Source of the DNA: an uncultured Clostridia bacterium | GTDB taxonomy: Bacteria; Bacillota; Clostridia; UMGS1810 | Assembly: GCA_934500875.1 (NCBI GenBank) | Contig: CAKSTL010000001.1 | Span: 186,001 to 250,000, forward strand | Direction of reading: 5' to 3' | Length of the DNA: 64,000 bases | Shown here: positions 1-9,201 of the stretch, one piece after another | How the letters are laid out: every line of letters starts with the position of its first letter | Numbering within the stretch: the stretch's first letter is position 1 | Position numbers and translations under genes: made by a program | Notes under the pieces: generated by a model | What the model saw: only the letters and a program-made list of their open reading frames with translations | What the model was told of the DNA's origin: nothing | The model's database searches: none

Positions 1-959
1 ATTATCGAGCTTTCGAGCGGATTCTCGCTCATTGCAACCTTTAATTTAAGGGTATTTTCAATAAGCGTTTTTACACCGTAAATAAGCGAGCCGCCGCCGG
101 TAAGGATTATTCCGTAGCGCTTAACGTCGTTTTCAAGCTCCTGCGGCGTGTTTGAAACAACGTCAAAAACAGCCTCGATAATTTTTTTCACATCACTGCG
201 GAAAAGATGCGAAATTTCTCCCGACGAAATTCTTTTAACGGCGGGAAGCCCCTTTTTAAGGCTTTTCCCCTTAACCTCAAAATACTCTGCCGCCTCTCTT
301 TTGATAACGCCGCCGATTGCCGTCTTTACTCTTTCCGCCGTAATTTCGCCCACAAGAAGCGAATAACGCTTTTTAAGATATTCTATAATTTTTTTATCAT
401 AATTTGAGCCGCCTATGTCAATGGCCGTGTTGGAAACAACTGTTCCGAGCGACACAAGCCCGATATTTGTCGAATCCGCACCTATATCCACAATAAGACG
501 CCCCGAAGCGTTTGTAACGTTAATGCCGTTGCCCATAGCCGCCGCAACGGGTTTTTTAAGAAGGTACACTTTTTTTGCACCTGCAGAAAGCGCCGCCTCG
601 ATTAAAAGATGCTGGTCAATCTGTGAGGACAGGGGACTTATTCCTATCGTAAGATACGGTCTTATCATAGTTCCCTTGCAGAATTTGTCGATTATATATT
701 TCAAAATCAGTCCGCATGCGTCAAAATCTGCAATAACGCCGTTTTTTACCGGACGGATAACCGAAATTTTTCTGTTTTCTCTGCCTATCATACTCTTTGC
801 TCTGTCGCCGACGGCGATAAGACGGCCCGTTTCACTCTCAACGGCGATTAAATTTGCCTCGCAAAAAACCATTCCCTGATTTTTTACGTGCACTCTTATC
901 ACCGACGACCCCAAATCCACCGACAGTTCAAACGTTTTAAAAAGCTCCGTATTCCTCAC
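1..959 (-). CDS. MreB-like bacterial actin, C-terminus cut by window edge
   Basis: Translating the minus strand from a GTG at 957-959 gives a protein opening with FELSVDLGSS, the phosphate-1 loop of actin-fold ATPases. VDIGADSTNIG (phosphate 2) follows near residue 150, and ILTGGGSLIYGV (adenosine loop) near residue 290. Order and spacing fit MreB/Mbl, which polymerises under the membrane to guide rod-shaped wall synthesis. The first loop is DLGSS and not the usual DLGTAN, so this is a divergent paralogue and I give no mreB symbol. The GTG sits directly against the GGGAGG ribosome site, so the true start is uncertain by a few codons. The gene runs off position 1, so the last part is missing. 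A good promoter lies just upstream. Confidence 0.85.
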   Translation of the reverse strand, partial: MRNTELFKTFELSVDLGSSVIRVHVKNQGMVFCEANLIAVESETGRLIAVGDRAKSMIGRENRKISVIRPVKNGVIADFDACGLILKYIIDKFCKGTMIRPYLTIGISPLSSQIDQHLLIEAALSAGAKKVYLLKKPVAAAMGNGINVTNASGRLIVDIGADSTNIGLVSLGTVVSNTAIDIGGSNYDKKIIEYLKKRYSLLVGEITAERVKTAIGGVIKREAAEYFEVKGKSLKKGLPAVKRISSGEISHLFRSDVKKIIEAVFDVVSNTPQELENDVKRYGIILTGGGSLIYGVKTLIENTLKLKVAMSENPLESSI

Positions 960-981
960 CTCCCAAGCACTGTCTTAATTT

Positions 982-1010
982 ATTATAATGAATTTTTACG
1001 ACAAAATCAA
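982..1010 (-). promoter_or_regulatory. Promoter of the MreB-like gene
   Basis: On the minus strand TTGATT (1005-1010) and TATAAT (982-987) are separated by 17 bases, about 23 bases before the GTG start. This is a sigma-A type promoter. Confidence 0.7.
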
Positions 1011-1111
1011 TAGTATTTTGCATATTTTAACTTTTTTTAAATTAATGTGTCGTTTTTTGTAACCTTATTTGCATTTTTGGAATAAAATACATTGGGAATT
1101 TTATGTTCTCT

Positions 1112-1141
1112 CCGGCATATTCTTTTTGCTTTTTATGCCGG
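1112..1141 (+). promoter_or_regulatory. Leader hairpin before the DUF3343 gene
   Basis: CCGGCATA (1112-1119) and TATGCCGG (1134-1141) form a perfect 8-bp stem around a 14-base T-rich loop, ending about 15 bases before the ribosome site of the next gene. It could be an attenuator, an operator or an mRNA stabiliser; nothing in the sequence decides which. Confidence 0.4.
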
Positions 1142-1166
1142 CAACACTTAAATTGGAGGAAACGTT

Positions 1167-1424
1167 ATGAGAAAGATACTTGTTGTTTTTGCGTCGCAGT
1201 CGGTTGCGGCACAAATAAAAAAGCACCTTTTTTCCGAATGTTCGGTTGAGGTGAAAATTGTTCAGACGCCCGAAAAATTAGCCGTTTCAGGATGCGGATT
1301 TTCAATAGAGGCAGATTATGCCGACATTAAATGCATAGCGGAAACGGTTAAAAACGCCTATGTCAGCTCAAAAGGAATTTTTGACGCTGAAACCGGGGAA
1401 AAAATAGAATATTTTGGGGGGTGA
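1167..1424 (+). CDS. DUF3343 putative Se/S carrier-like protein
   Basis: This 85-residue protein starts at ATG after GGAGG. It has the DUF3343 pattern: a beta strand at the start (KILVVFAS), a TPEKLAVSGCGFSIE segment with a conserved Ser-Gly-Cys-Gly at about residues 46-49, and a short acidic end. The family is annotated as a putative sulfur/selenium carrier in which that cysteine would hold the chalcogen. Its stop codon overlaps the GTG start of the cysteine desulfurase-like gene by four bases (GTGA), which implies coupled translation and supports a role as sulfur or selenium acceptor. No selD or selenium-dependent hydroxylase gene is visible in the window, so the final use of the sulfur is unknown. 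Confidence 0.75.
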   Translation: MRKILVVFASQSVAAQIKKHLFSECSVEVKIVQTPEKLAVSGCGFSIEADYADIKCIAETVKNAYVSSKGIFDAETGEKIEYFGG

Positions 1425-2563
1425 GTATTTTGATATATCTTGACAACAGCGCAACAAGCCTTATAAAGCCTGCTGCGGTTTACGCCGCAATGGCAGACTG
1501 TATGAAAAACTATGCTGCAAATCCCGGTCGTTCGGGTCACAGGCTGTCGGTTGCGGCAGCCGAAAAAATACTCGAATGCCGTGAAGAACTGTGCAAAATG
1601 TTCGGCGGCGGCGATGCGAACAGGTTTATTTTTACGCAGAACGCCACCGAAAGCTTAAACCTTGCGATAAGAGGCTTTTTAAAAAGCGGCGACCATGTTA
1701 TTTTGTCGCAGATGGAGCATAACTCGGTGATACGCCCGGTATTTACTCTTGAAAATGACAAAGTTTCTCACACCGTTGTAGAAGCCGACACATTCGGACG
1801 GGTTGACCCGGATGACATCAGAAAAGCAATACAGCCCAATACAAAGCTTATCGCAATAACGCACGTTTCCAACGTGTGCGGCACGGTAAACGATATTGAG
1901 GCAATCGGAAAAATTGCAAAACAGCACAACATTGCGTTTTTGGTTGACGCTGCCCAAAGCGCAGGAATACTTCCGATTGACATAAAAAAACAAAACATCA
2001 CTTTTCTTTCGCTCACAGGTCATAAGGCGCTTATGGGTCCGCAGGGAACAGGTGCGCTCTATGTCGGCAACGACAGCCTTATACCGCTTAAAACAGGCGG
2101 AACGGGAAGTTATTCAAAAATTCCCTATCAGCCCGGCGACCTTCCCGACAAATACGAAAGCGGCACGCTCAACACCGTTGGAATTGCAGGACTTTGCGAG
2201 GGAATAAAATTTATAGGCGAGGTTGGAATTGAAAACATCCTATCGCACGAAAAAAGTCTTACATCCCTCCTTTTGGAAAATCTTTCGGTTATGAAGGGAA
2301 TATCGGTAAACGGATATATGTCGTGTGAGCAAAGAACAGGCGTTGTAAGCATAACCTCGGATAAAAAAATGCCGTCCGAAATATCAAAAATTTTAAATCT
2401 TGAATACGATATAGCCGTGCGCTCGGGCTATCACTGCGCACCCTTTGCCCACAAAGCGCTCGGAACGTATGAAACGGGCAGCGTAAGAATAAGCATAGGC
2501 GCTTTTAATACAAAAAGCGATATAGAACACCTTTCGTCGGCATTATACAACATTGTCAAATGA
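1421..2563 (+). CDS. Cysteine desulfurase-like aminotransferase class V
   Basis: This 380-residue PLP enzyme would remove sulfur (or selenium) from cysteine and hold it as a persulfide. Visible landmarks are ATE (residues 76-78), MEHNS with His100, VDAAQS (Asp176, Gln179) and the PLP lysine in LTGHKA (Lys202). The catalytic cysteine lies in SGYHCAPFAH near residue 340. The HCAP motif and length match the EF2568-type family often found with DUF3343 and selenium genes, more than housekeeping IscS or SufS. The GTG start overlaps the DUF3343 stop, so the two are translationally coupled. Which acceptor or pathway it serves is inferred. Confidence 0.85.
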   Translation: MSILIYLDNSATSLIKPAAVYAAMADCMKNYAANPGRSGHRLSVAAAEKILECREELCKMFGGGDANRFIFTQNATESLNLAIRGFLKSGDHVILSQMEHNSVIRPVFTLENDKVSHTVVEADTFGRVDPDDIRKAIQPNTKLIAITHVSNVCGTVNDIEAIGKIAKQHNIAFLVDAAQSAGILPIDIKKQNITFLSLTGHKALMGPQGTGALYVGNDSLIPLKTGGTGSYSKIPYQPGDLPDKYESGTLNTVGIAGLCEGIKFIGEVGIENILSHEKSLTSLLLENLSVMKGISVNGYMSCEQRTGVVSITSDKKMPSEISKILNLEYDIAVRSGYHCAPFAHKALGTYETGSVRISIGAFNTKSDIEHLSSALYNIVK

Positions 2564-2590
2564 AAATTTAACGAAATTTTTAAAAAATCA

Positions 2591-2619
2591 TTTACAAAGA
2601 CAAAAATAACTTGTATAAT
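2591..2619 (+). promoter_or_regulatory. Promoter of the cdaA operon
   Basis: TTTACA (2591-2596) and TATAAT (2614-2619) are 17 bases apart, about 48 bases before the cdaA ATG. Confidence 0.7.
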
Positions 2620-2666
2620 AAATAAAGATGCCAAAGAGCATATATTATATAAGGAGAATTTTTGTT

Positions 2667-3506
2667 ATGAATTCCGCTTTAACATTTTTGATTGAAAATT
2701 TAAAGCTTGTACGGGTACGTGATATTTTGGATATCGCAATAGTCGCATTTGTAATATACAAAGGCACAAAGCTTGTGCGTGAAACAAGGGCGGTTCAGCT
2801 TATAAAGGGTATTATAATACTCCTTCTTGCAATGCAGGTTTCGGGCTGGTTTTCGCTTAACGCAATAAACTTTTTGCTGGTTAACACCGTTCAGGTAGGT
2901 ATGGTGGCATTGCTTGTCGTTTTTCAGCCGGAACTCAGGCGTGCGCTTGAAAAGGTGGGCAGAAGCAGCATAGGCAAAATTATAAACTCATCCGGGTCGG
3001 AAAACGATACCACAATCGCAAACGTTGTAACGGCAATGCAGGCAATGCAGTCTACAAAGACGGGCGCACTTATTGTGTTTGAAAGAGAAATCAAGCTTGC
3101 GGACGTTGCAAAAACAGGAATTACAATAAATTCGGACGTATCGCCCGAGCTTCTTATAAATATCTTTGTTCCCAACACGCCGCTTCACGACGGCGCTGTT
3201 ATAATCGGCGACAACAGAATAAAGGCGGCGGCGTGCTTTTTGCCGCTTACGCAGGACAACACCTTAAGTCAGGAGCTTGGCACAAGGCATCGTGCCGCCA
3301 TTGGTATAACCGAGGTTGCAGACTGTGTTGTTGCTGTCGTTTCGGAAGAAACAGGCAGAATTTCAGTTGCAGTTAACGGAAAAATTGACCGCAGTATTAC
3401 ACCGGACAGCCTTGAAAAAACCTTAAAGGGTTTTCTTTCGGAAGAAACAAACGACTTTAAGACAAGCAAGGACAAGTTAATTGATATGGTGGTGAAAAGA
3501 AAGTGA
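2667..3506 (+). CDS. cdaA: Diadenylate cyclase CdaA (c-di-AMP synthase)
   Basis: This membrane enzyme joins two ATP molecules into cyclic di-AMP, which controls potassium and osmolyte balance and wall homeostasis. From the ATG at 2667 (AAGGAG ribosome site ten bases upstream) it is 279 residues. It has three hydrophobic helices (about 20-35, 44-60, 66-86) followed by the DAC domain with the signature LHDGAVI (Asp175-Gly-Ala) and RHR at 207-209. A start 39 bases earlier is possible but lacks a ribosome site. It overlaps the next gene (cdaR) by four bases and lies in the classical cdaA-cdaR-glmM order. Confidence 0.95.
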   Translation: MNSALTFLIENLKLVRVRDILDIAIVAFVIYKGTKLVRETRAVQLIKGIIILLLAMQVSGWFSLNAINFLLVNTVQVGMVALLVVFQPELRRALEKVGRSSIGKIINSSGSENDTTIANVVTAMQAMQSTKTGALIVFEREIKLADVAKTGITINSDVSPELLINIFVPNTPLHDGAVIIGDNRIKAAACFLPLTQDNTLSQELGTRHRAAIGITEVADCVVAVVSEETGRISVAVNGKIDRSITPDSLEKTLKGFLSEETNDFKTSKDKLIDMVVKRK

Positions 3507-4453
3507 GAGATTTTTTTAAAAAAGACTGGGTTATTAAAGTAATATCAGTGCTTGTTTCGCTGATAATATGGATATATGTTGTATATTTTCAAAATCCGCA
3601 GTATGAAACGTGGATAAAGGCAGTTCCCATAACACGTTCAAATATGACGACAGACTTTTCGAGCGGAAAACTTAAAATTCTTGAAACCAACAGCGATACG
3701 GTGAACATAAAAGTTAAAGGCAACCGCCGCACCGTGGCGAAGCTTACAAATTCAAACATAAAGGTAACGGCGGATATGATAGGCGTGACAAAGGACGGAA
3801 ATTATACGCTTGCAACAAACGTTGTGTTCCCCGTTTCGGGCATAAGCATAGTGCAGAAGGAGCCGTACAATTACGAGGTAACGGTTGACAGAGTTGCAAC
3901 GGCAAAACTTAAAATCGACGTCAAAAAAACCGGCACACCAAAGGCGGGATATGAAATCGATACAGAATCCATAACGCCGGAAACCGTTTCGATAACAGCT
4001 CCGCAAAGTATTCTTTCAACCGTTTCAAAGGCGGCGGTTACGGTGGATGTTTCAAACAAAACAGACGATATCAAAGGAAATTATCTTATTGAGTTTTACA
4101 ATGCGTCGGGTGAAAAAATACAAAATCCCGATATCTCAAAAAGCGTTGAATTTGCGGAAGGATATTTTACTCTGAGCATGACAAAAGAGGTTGAAATTAT
4201 TCCTCAGATAACAAACGCCGAAGCCGTTGAACAAGCAAATCTTTCGGCGGCGGCAAAAGGCGCAAAAACCGTCAAAATAAAAGGAAAAAGCAGTATTATA
4301 TCGGAAATTGACAGCATATATACCAAGCCGTTTTCGTTTGCAAGCGTCAAAGATGGCGCAACGCATACGGCAAATTTTGACCTCCCCGACGGCGTGTCGG
4401 TTGCCGACGGCGGAACAAGTGCTGAATTTATTCTTGAGGCAAAAAAACAGTAA
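3503..4453 (+). CDS. cdaR: CdaR, YbbR-domain regulator of CdaA
   Basis: This 316-residue protein has one N-terminal membrane anchor (about residues 9-27, WVIKVISVLVSLIIWIYVV) and an extracytoplasmic part made of repeated YbbR-type beta modules of roughly 80-90 residues. In Firmicutes CdaR binds CdaA at the membrane and modulates c-di-AMP production. The GTG start overlaps the cdaA stop, so the two are made together, and glmM follows 40 bases later. The assignment rests on the fold pattern, the anchor and the operon order, as YbbR sequence is poorly conserved. Confidence 0.9.
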   Translation: MRDFFKKDWVIKVISVLVSLIIWIYVVYFQNPQYETWIKAVPITRSNMTTDFSSGKLKILETNSDTVNIKVKGNRRTVAKLTNSNIKVTADMIGVTKDGNYTLATNVVFPVSGISIVQKEPYNYEVTVDRVATAKLKIDVKKTGTPKAGYEIDTESITPETVSITAPQSILSTVSKAAVTVDVSNKTDDIKGNYLIEFYNASGEKIQNPDISKSVEFAEGYFTLSMTKEVEIIPQITNAEAVEQANLSAAAKGAKTVKIKGKSSIISEIDSIYTKPFSFASVKDGATHTANFDLPDGVSVADGGTSAEFILEAKKQ

Positions 4454-4493
4454 CAGTTATAAAACTTATTAATCAGATATTAAGGAGAATTTT

Positions 4494-5846
4494 ATGGGCA
4501 GACTATTCGGAACAGACGGTGTGCGAGGCATTGCAAACAAAGAACTTACGTGCGAGCTTGCGTTTAAGCTCGGTCAGGCGGGCGCTTTGGTGCTTACAAA
4601 ACATACAAACAATGCGCACCCTAAAATTTTGGTTGGAAAAGACACAAGAATTTCGGGCGATATGCTTGAGGCAAGCCTTATTGCAGGCTTTTGCTCGGTT
4701 GGCGCAATATCGCTTTGCGTAGGACAAATTCCCACCCCGGCGGTTGCTTATCTTGTAAGGCACTACAAAGCGGACGCAGGCGTGGTTATTTCAGCTTCGC
4801 ACAACTCGGTTGAATACAACGGAATTAAATTTTTCAGCAATGACGGATACAAATTGAGCGACGAACTTGAAAATGAAATCGAAGAATACATTCTTGACAA
4901 AAAACCTATAGGAGAGCTTCCCGAAGGGTGCGATATCGGCAGAAAAAGAATTCTTGAAACAGGTATGCGTGATTACACCCACTTTGCAAAAGAGTGCATA
5001 ACAGAGCGTCTTGACGGGCTTAAAATTGCCCTTGACTGTGCAAACGGCGCTTCTTTTGAGTGCGCAAAGCTTGCGTTTAAAGAGCTGGGCGCAGAAACGC
5101 TTCTTATCAACAACGTTCCCGACGGAACAAACATAAACAAAAACTGCGGCTCAACGCATATTGAAGGCTTGCAGAAATTTGTAAAGGACAACAAATGCGA
5201 TATGGGCTTTGCCTTTGACGGCGACGCAGACAGATGCCTTGCGGTTGACGAAAACGGTAACCTTGTGGACGGCGATAAAATTCTTGTCATCTGCGCACAG
5301 GGGCTTAAAGAGGAAGGCAAGCTGAAAAACAACACGGTTGTGGCAACCGTTATGAGCAACCTCGGATTTTTCAAAGCGCTCGATAAGCTGGGCATAAATT
5401 ACGAGCAGACAACAGTCGGCGACCGTTACGTTTTGCAGAATATGCTTGAAAACGGTCACGTTATCGGCGGCGAACAGTCGGGACACGTTATACTTCTTGA
5501 CAACAATACCACCGGCGACGGTCTTGTTACGGCACTCACCGTTGCGGCAAGAGTTGCAAAAACAAAAGAAAAACTCTCATCTCTTGCATCGGTTGTAACA
5601 ATTCTTCCGCAGGTGCTTGTAAACGTAAAGGTAAAAAACGAACACAAAAATACATATTCAACCGACAGCGTTATAACCGAAGAAATTGCACAACTTGAGA
5701 AAAAATTTGACGGCGCAGGCAGAATTTTAATTCGTCCCTCGGGAACAGAACCGCTTATAAGGGTAATGATTGAGGGCGAAAACTATGACGAAATAAAAAA
5801 CGACGCCGAAAAAATTGCAGATATTATAAAAAACAGACTTTCATAA
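4494..5846 (+). CDS. glmM: Phosphoglucosamine mutase GlmM
   Basis: GlmM converts glucosamine-6-phosphate to glucosamine-1-phosphate on the way to UDP-GlcNAc and peptidoglycan. The 450-residue product is full length. FGTDGVRG is at residues 5-12, the phosphoserine loop ISASHNS has Ser102, the metal site DGDAD is at 242-246, the sugar loop GEQSGH follows, and the C-terminal phosphate loop is RPSGTEPLIR. As the third gene of the cdaA operon it links precursor supply to c-di-AMP; GlmM is known to bind and inhibit CdaA in related bacteria. The start follows an AAGGAG site. Confidence 0.96.
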   Translation: MGRLFGTDGVRGIANKELTCELAFKLGQAGALVLTKHTNNAHPKILVGKDTRISGDMLEASLIAGFCSVGAISLCVGQIPTPAVAYLVRHYKADAGVVISASHNSVEYNGIKFFSNDGYKLSDELENEIEEYILDKKPIGELPEGCDIGRKRILETGMRDYTHFAKECITERLDGLKIALDCANGASFECAKLAFKELGAETLLINNVPDGTNINKNCGSTHIEGLQKFVKDNKCDMGFAFDGDADRCLAVDENGNLVDGDKILVICAQGLKEEGKLKNNTVVATVMSNLGFFKALDKLGINYEQTTVGDRYVLQNMLENGHVIGGEQSGHVILLDNNTTGDGLVTALTVAARVAKTKEKLSSLASVVTILPQVLVNVKVKNEHKNTYSTDSVITEEIAQLEKKFDGAGRILIRPSGTEPLIRVMIEGENYDEIKNDAEKIADIIKNRLS

Positions 5847-5855
5847 AAATTACTA

Positions 5856-5883
5856 TTGATTTTTTTAAAAATTATGATACAAT
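5856..5883 (+). promoter_or_regulatory. Probable promoter of the clpE-like gene
   Basis: TTGATT (5856-5861) and TACAAT (5878-5883) are 16 bases apart, in the AT-rich gap after glmM. No clear CtsR heptad repeat was seen. Confidence 0.45.
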
Positions 5884-5926
5884 ATATTTTTAATACAGTT
5901 TATTAGCAGGGGAAGGAAGTGGTCTT

Positions 5927-8191
5927 ATGAGAATGTGTTCAATTTGCAAAAAGAACCCTGCCGTTGTTTTTGTATCAAAAATTGAAGGCGCAAACAGAGT
6001 AAATGAAGGATATTGCTTAACCTGTGCATTAAAAACAGGAATTATGACAAGAGAGCAGCTTGCAGAACAGGTGGATATTCCGCCCGAGATGTTTGATAAT
6101 ATGCTCGAAGGTATTGAAAACGGCGACAGCGAAGGCATTATGAGTACAATACAGGATTTTCTTGCAGGCTCAAATCTTATGGAAATGCTTCCTGATGATT
6201 TTAAAGACAGTGAAAATTATTCAAGCGAAAAAATTCCTCTTAATGACAAAAAAGCAAAGCAGAATATCAAAAACGAGCGGAAAAAGAAAAAATGCCTTAA
6301 CAATTTCGGTGTAAACCTTACAGAAAAGGCTAAACATTCGCTTCTTGACAAGGTTATCGGAAGAGAAAACGAAATTGAAAGAGTTATTCAGATTTTAAAC
6401 AGGCGAACAAAAAACAATCCCGTTCTCTTGGGCGAGCCGGGCGTCGGCAAAACCGCAATCGCAGAGGGTATTGCTCAAAAAATTGCCGACGGAAGCGTTC
6501 CCGAAAGGCTTATTGACGCTCAGGTTTATCTTCTTGATATGTCGTCCATTGTTGCAGGCACGCAGTACAGAGGGCAGTTTGAAAGCCGCATAAAAAGCAT
6601 TATCGAAGAGGCAAAAAGCGACAATGTAATTCTGGTTATTGACGAAATTCATTCAATTGTAAGCGCAGGTGACGCAGACGGCGCCATGAACGCAGGAAAC
6701 ATTTTAAAGCCGGCACTTGCAAAAGGCGATATTCAGGTTATCGGTGCGACAACGCCCACGGAATACCGAAAATACATTGAAAAAGACGCTGCCTTGGAGC
6801 GCAGATTTCAGACCGTTATGATTGAGGAACCTTCGAAAGAGGATACCTACAGAATTCTTACGGGAATTAAATCGTATTACGAAAATTATCACAACATCAC
6901 TATCGAAGATTATATTTTAAGAGAAGTGATTGATTTGTCGTGCAAATATATTTCAAACCGTTTTCTGCCCGACAAGGCAATAGATATTATCGACGAGGCG
7001 GCGTCAAAGCTTAATATTGACAATCCGTACACTCAAAAAATTGTTGACCTCGGCACAAAGCTTAAAGAGGTGAGCGGCGAAATTGACGAACTCGAAAGCA
7101 GCGAAAGCGAAGAATATGAACGTCTTGCAATGCTCAAGAGCGACAAATGCCGCATTGAAGGCGAGCTCAGCGGCACAAAGGCACTTATGCGCCAGACGAA
7201 GGTCACGCTCTCGGATATCGGCAGAGTGATTGAAATGTGGACGGGTATCCCCGTTAAAAACATTACCGAAACCGACAGAGATAAGCTTTTGAACCTTGAA
7301 TCAAGACTTCATACGAGGGTTATCGGTCAGGATAATGCCGTTTCGAGCGTGGCAAGGGCGGTAAGACGCAACCGTGCGCTTAAATTAAGCAAAAAACGCC
7401 CTGTTTCGTTCATTTTTATAGGTCCCACAGGAACAGGAAAGACCGAACTTGTAAAATCGCTTGCAGAGGTGCTTTTTAACGACGAAAACGCACTTATAAG
7501 GCTTGATATGAGTGAATATATGGAAAAACATTCGGTTGCCAAAATTATAGGCGCACCTCCGGGATATGTGGGCTATGACGAAGCGGGACAGCTTACCGAA
7601 AAGGTTCGCAGAAAACCCTACTCCGTTATCCTTCTCGACGAAATCGAAAAGGCTCATCAGGACGTTTTCAACCTTCTTCTTCAAATCCTTGACGATGGCA
7701 GAATTACCGACAGTCAGGGAAGATATGTGAATTTTGAAAACACAATAATTGTTATGACGTCAAATGCCGGAACAAGCATAGGCTCAAGCAATATGGGCTT
7801 TGCCGCAGGCGAAAACAAGGGGCTTGACGTTAAAATCGAAAGGGCGCTTAAAGAGATTTTCCGTCCCGAATTTTTAAACAGAATTGATGCAATAATTGAA
7901 TTTAAGGAGCTTACAAAAGACGAGCTTAAAAAAATCATTTCGCTTATGCTAAGAGATTTGGACGCTGAGCTTTCGCATATGGGAATTGCGTTTGAGGTAA
8001 CCGAGGCTGCAAAAGATTTGATTATCAAAAACAGCTACAATCCAAAATTCGGCGCACGTCCGTTAAGAAGAGAAATTCAAAATTCAATTGAAGATAAAAT
8101 TTCAGAGTTTATTCTTACCGAAACCGATTATCAGTCACGAAAAATTACGGTTGACGCCACCGGTAACGAATATAAAATTTCAATGGAATAA
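5927..8191 (+). CDS. ClpE-like AAA+ unfoldase with N-terminal zinc finger
   Basis: This 754-residue Hsp100 ATPase would unfold proteins and feed them to ClpP. The start is a small zinc finger, CSIC (Cys4, Cys7) and CLTC (Cys30, Cys33), as in ClpE and McsA, in place of the ClpC N-domain; residues 40-125 are a polar linker. AAA module 1 has Walker A GEPGVGKT (169-176) and Walker B VILVIDE (234-240). A UVR-like coiled-coil middle domain spans about 372-420. AAA module 2 has GPTGTGKT (499-506), VILLDEIEKAH, and an MGF tripeptide that probably serves as the ClpP-docking loop. It is longer than Bacillus ClpE (about 700), mostly through the linker. It stands alone, with its own weak promoter. Confidence 0.88.
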   Translation: MRMCSICKKNPAVVFVSKIEGANRVNEGYCLTCALKTGIMTREQLAEQVDIPPEMFDNMLEGIENGDSEGIMSTIQDFLAGSNLMEMLPDDFKDSENYSSEKIPLNDKKAKQNIKNERKKKKCLNNFGVNLTEKAKHSLLDKVIGRENEIERVIQILNRRTKNNPVLLGEPGVGKTAIAEGIAQKIADGSVPERLIDAQVYLLDMSSIVAGTQYRGQFESRIKSIIEEAKSDNVILVIDEIHSIVSAGDADGAMNAGNILKPALAKGDIQVIGATTPTEYRKYIEKDAALERRFQTVMIEEPSKEDTYRILTGIKSYYENYHNITIEDYILREVIDLSCKYISNRFLPDKAIDIIDEAASKLNIDNPYTQKIVDLGTKLKEVSGEIDELESSESEEYERLAMLKSDKCRIEGELSGTKALMRQTKVTLSDIGRVIEMWTGIPVKNITETDRDKLLNLESRLHTRVIGQDNAVSSVARAVRRNRALKLSKKRPVSFIFIGPTGTGKTELVKSLAEVLFNDENALIRLDMSEYMEKHSVAKIIGAPPGYVGYDEAGQLTEKVRRKPYSVILLDEIEKAHQDVFNLLLQILDDGRITDSQGRYVNFENTIIVMTSNAGTSIGSSNMGFAAGENKGLDVKIERALKEIFRPEFLNRIDAIIEFKELTKDELKKIISLMLRDLDAELSHMGIAFEVTEAAKDLIIKNSYNPKFGARPLRREIQNSIEDKISEFILTETDYQSRKITVDATGNEYKISME

Positions 8192-8232
8192 AAAATTTAA
8201 AAACGGAATAAAAAGTTTAAAAGGGCAAAAGA

Positions 8233-9099
8233 TTACAAAATATCTTTTCGCTCTTTATTTTTTATGTTTTTTTCTATATATTTTTTCGGCGAAAGTCCCG
8301 TTTCCTTCTTAAAAACACGCCCGAAATACAAACCGTCGTCAAAGCCCAGTATTTTTGCAACGGCGCTCACCGAAAGGGCGGTTGTTTCAAAAAGCACAAT
8401 CGCCTTGTTTATTATTATTTTCGTTTTGTATTTGTGCGGCGAAAGCTTTGTCGCTTTTTTGAATTCACGTATAAAGTGAGGCGTTGTAAAACCGCACATT
8501 TTAGCATATTTGTCATTGTCCGACTCGTTTATTTTTTCTTTTTGCATAAGCTCTATAACCTTGCCGACGGGCGATTTTAAGGCATATGCATTTTTCGATA
8601 CAAGCGTTAAAATAAGCATAAGCTTTGCGGCAAGATATGTGGTAAGAGTAAAATTTTCAACCGCATTTTCGTGTACCATTTCAAAAAAATTTTCTTCAAA
8701 AAACAAAGAATTTCCAATGTTATATATGTGCTCCGAAAGATGAAGGTTATGAAGAATTTCGCTCACACCCGAACCGGCAAAGTGAATCCAGTAATATTCA
8801 AAATCGGAATTTGCATAAAAAATGTACGAATTTTTTTCAAACGGACGGATTATTACGATATTCCCTTTTCCGACACGCACGTTTTTTTGATTTATATAAA
8901 AATCGCCGCAGCCGCTTTTTATGTAAATAATCTGATAATCCGCCCTGCCCTTTTCACGGTACGTTCTGATATCGGAATCGGATTTTTTAAAATAACCGAA
9001 GCTGTTCACTTCAAGATAGTTTTCGGTCTGCCTGTCGCTGCTTTTTTCGCCGTTTGAAAAATAACACTCCACTTTCATCACCCGGTTTAATTTTAACAT
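8233..9099 (-). CDS. AraC-family transcriptional regulator
   Basis: This 288-residue protein has a cupin-like effector domain (about residues 25-160; YIKSGCGDFYINQK and VRVGKGNIVIIRPFEKN are typical of AraC_binding) and a C-terminal double helix-turn-helix (about 185-285) containing FTTPHFIREFKKATKLSPHK and the second-motif end FGRVFKKETGLSPKKY. Such proteins activate sugar or stress genes when a ligand binds. It is divergent from the tandem GNAT gene across about 100 bases, so the GNAT gene is a possible target, though no sugar genes adjoin. An in-frame ATG at 9078 may be the real start; neither has a strong ribosome site. Confidence 0.85.
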   Translation of the reverse strand: MLKLNRVMKVECYFSNGEKSSDRQTENYLEVNSFGYFKKSDSDIRTYREKGRADYQIIYIKSGCGDFYINQKNVRVGKGNIVIIRPFEKNSYIFYANSDFEYYWIHFAGSGVSEILHNLHLSEHIYNIGNSLFFEENFFEMVHENAVENFTLTTYLAAKLMLILTLVSKNAYALKSPVGKVIELMQKEKINESDNDKYAKMCGFTTPHFIREFKKATKLSPHKYKTKIIINKAIVLFETTALSVSAVAKILGFDDGLYFGRVFKKETGLSPKKYIEKNIKNKERKDIL

Positions 9100-9139
9100 A
9101 AGTGCGGCAATATGTCAATTTTTACTGAAAACAAAAGGG

Positions 9140-9169
9140 TTGACAAAATCTGCAATGCTGATGTATATT
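9140..9169 (+). promoter_or_regulatory. Promoter of the tandem GNAT gene
   Basis: TTGACA (9140-9145) and TATATT (9164-9169) are 18 bases apart, 32 bases before the ATG, in the divergent gap shared with the AraC regulator. Confidence 0.6.
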
Positions 9170-9201
9170 ATAATAAACAACAGGCAAAGGAATGGTAAAG
9201 T

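Noticed and set aside
148..879. Plus-strand frames of 72 and 154 residues
   Set aside because: They are antisense to the MreB-like gene, which has clear conserved motifs.
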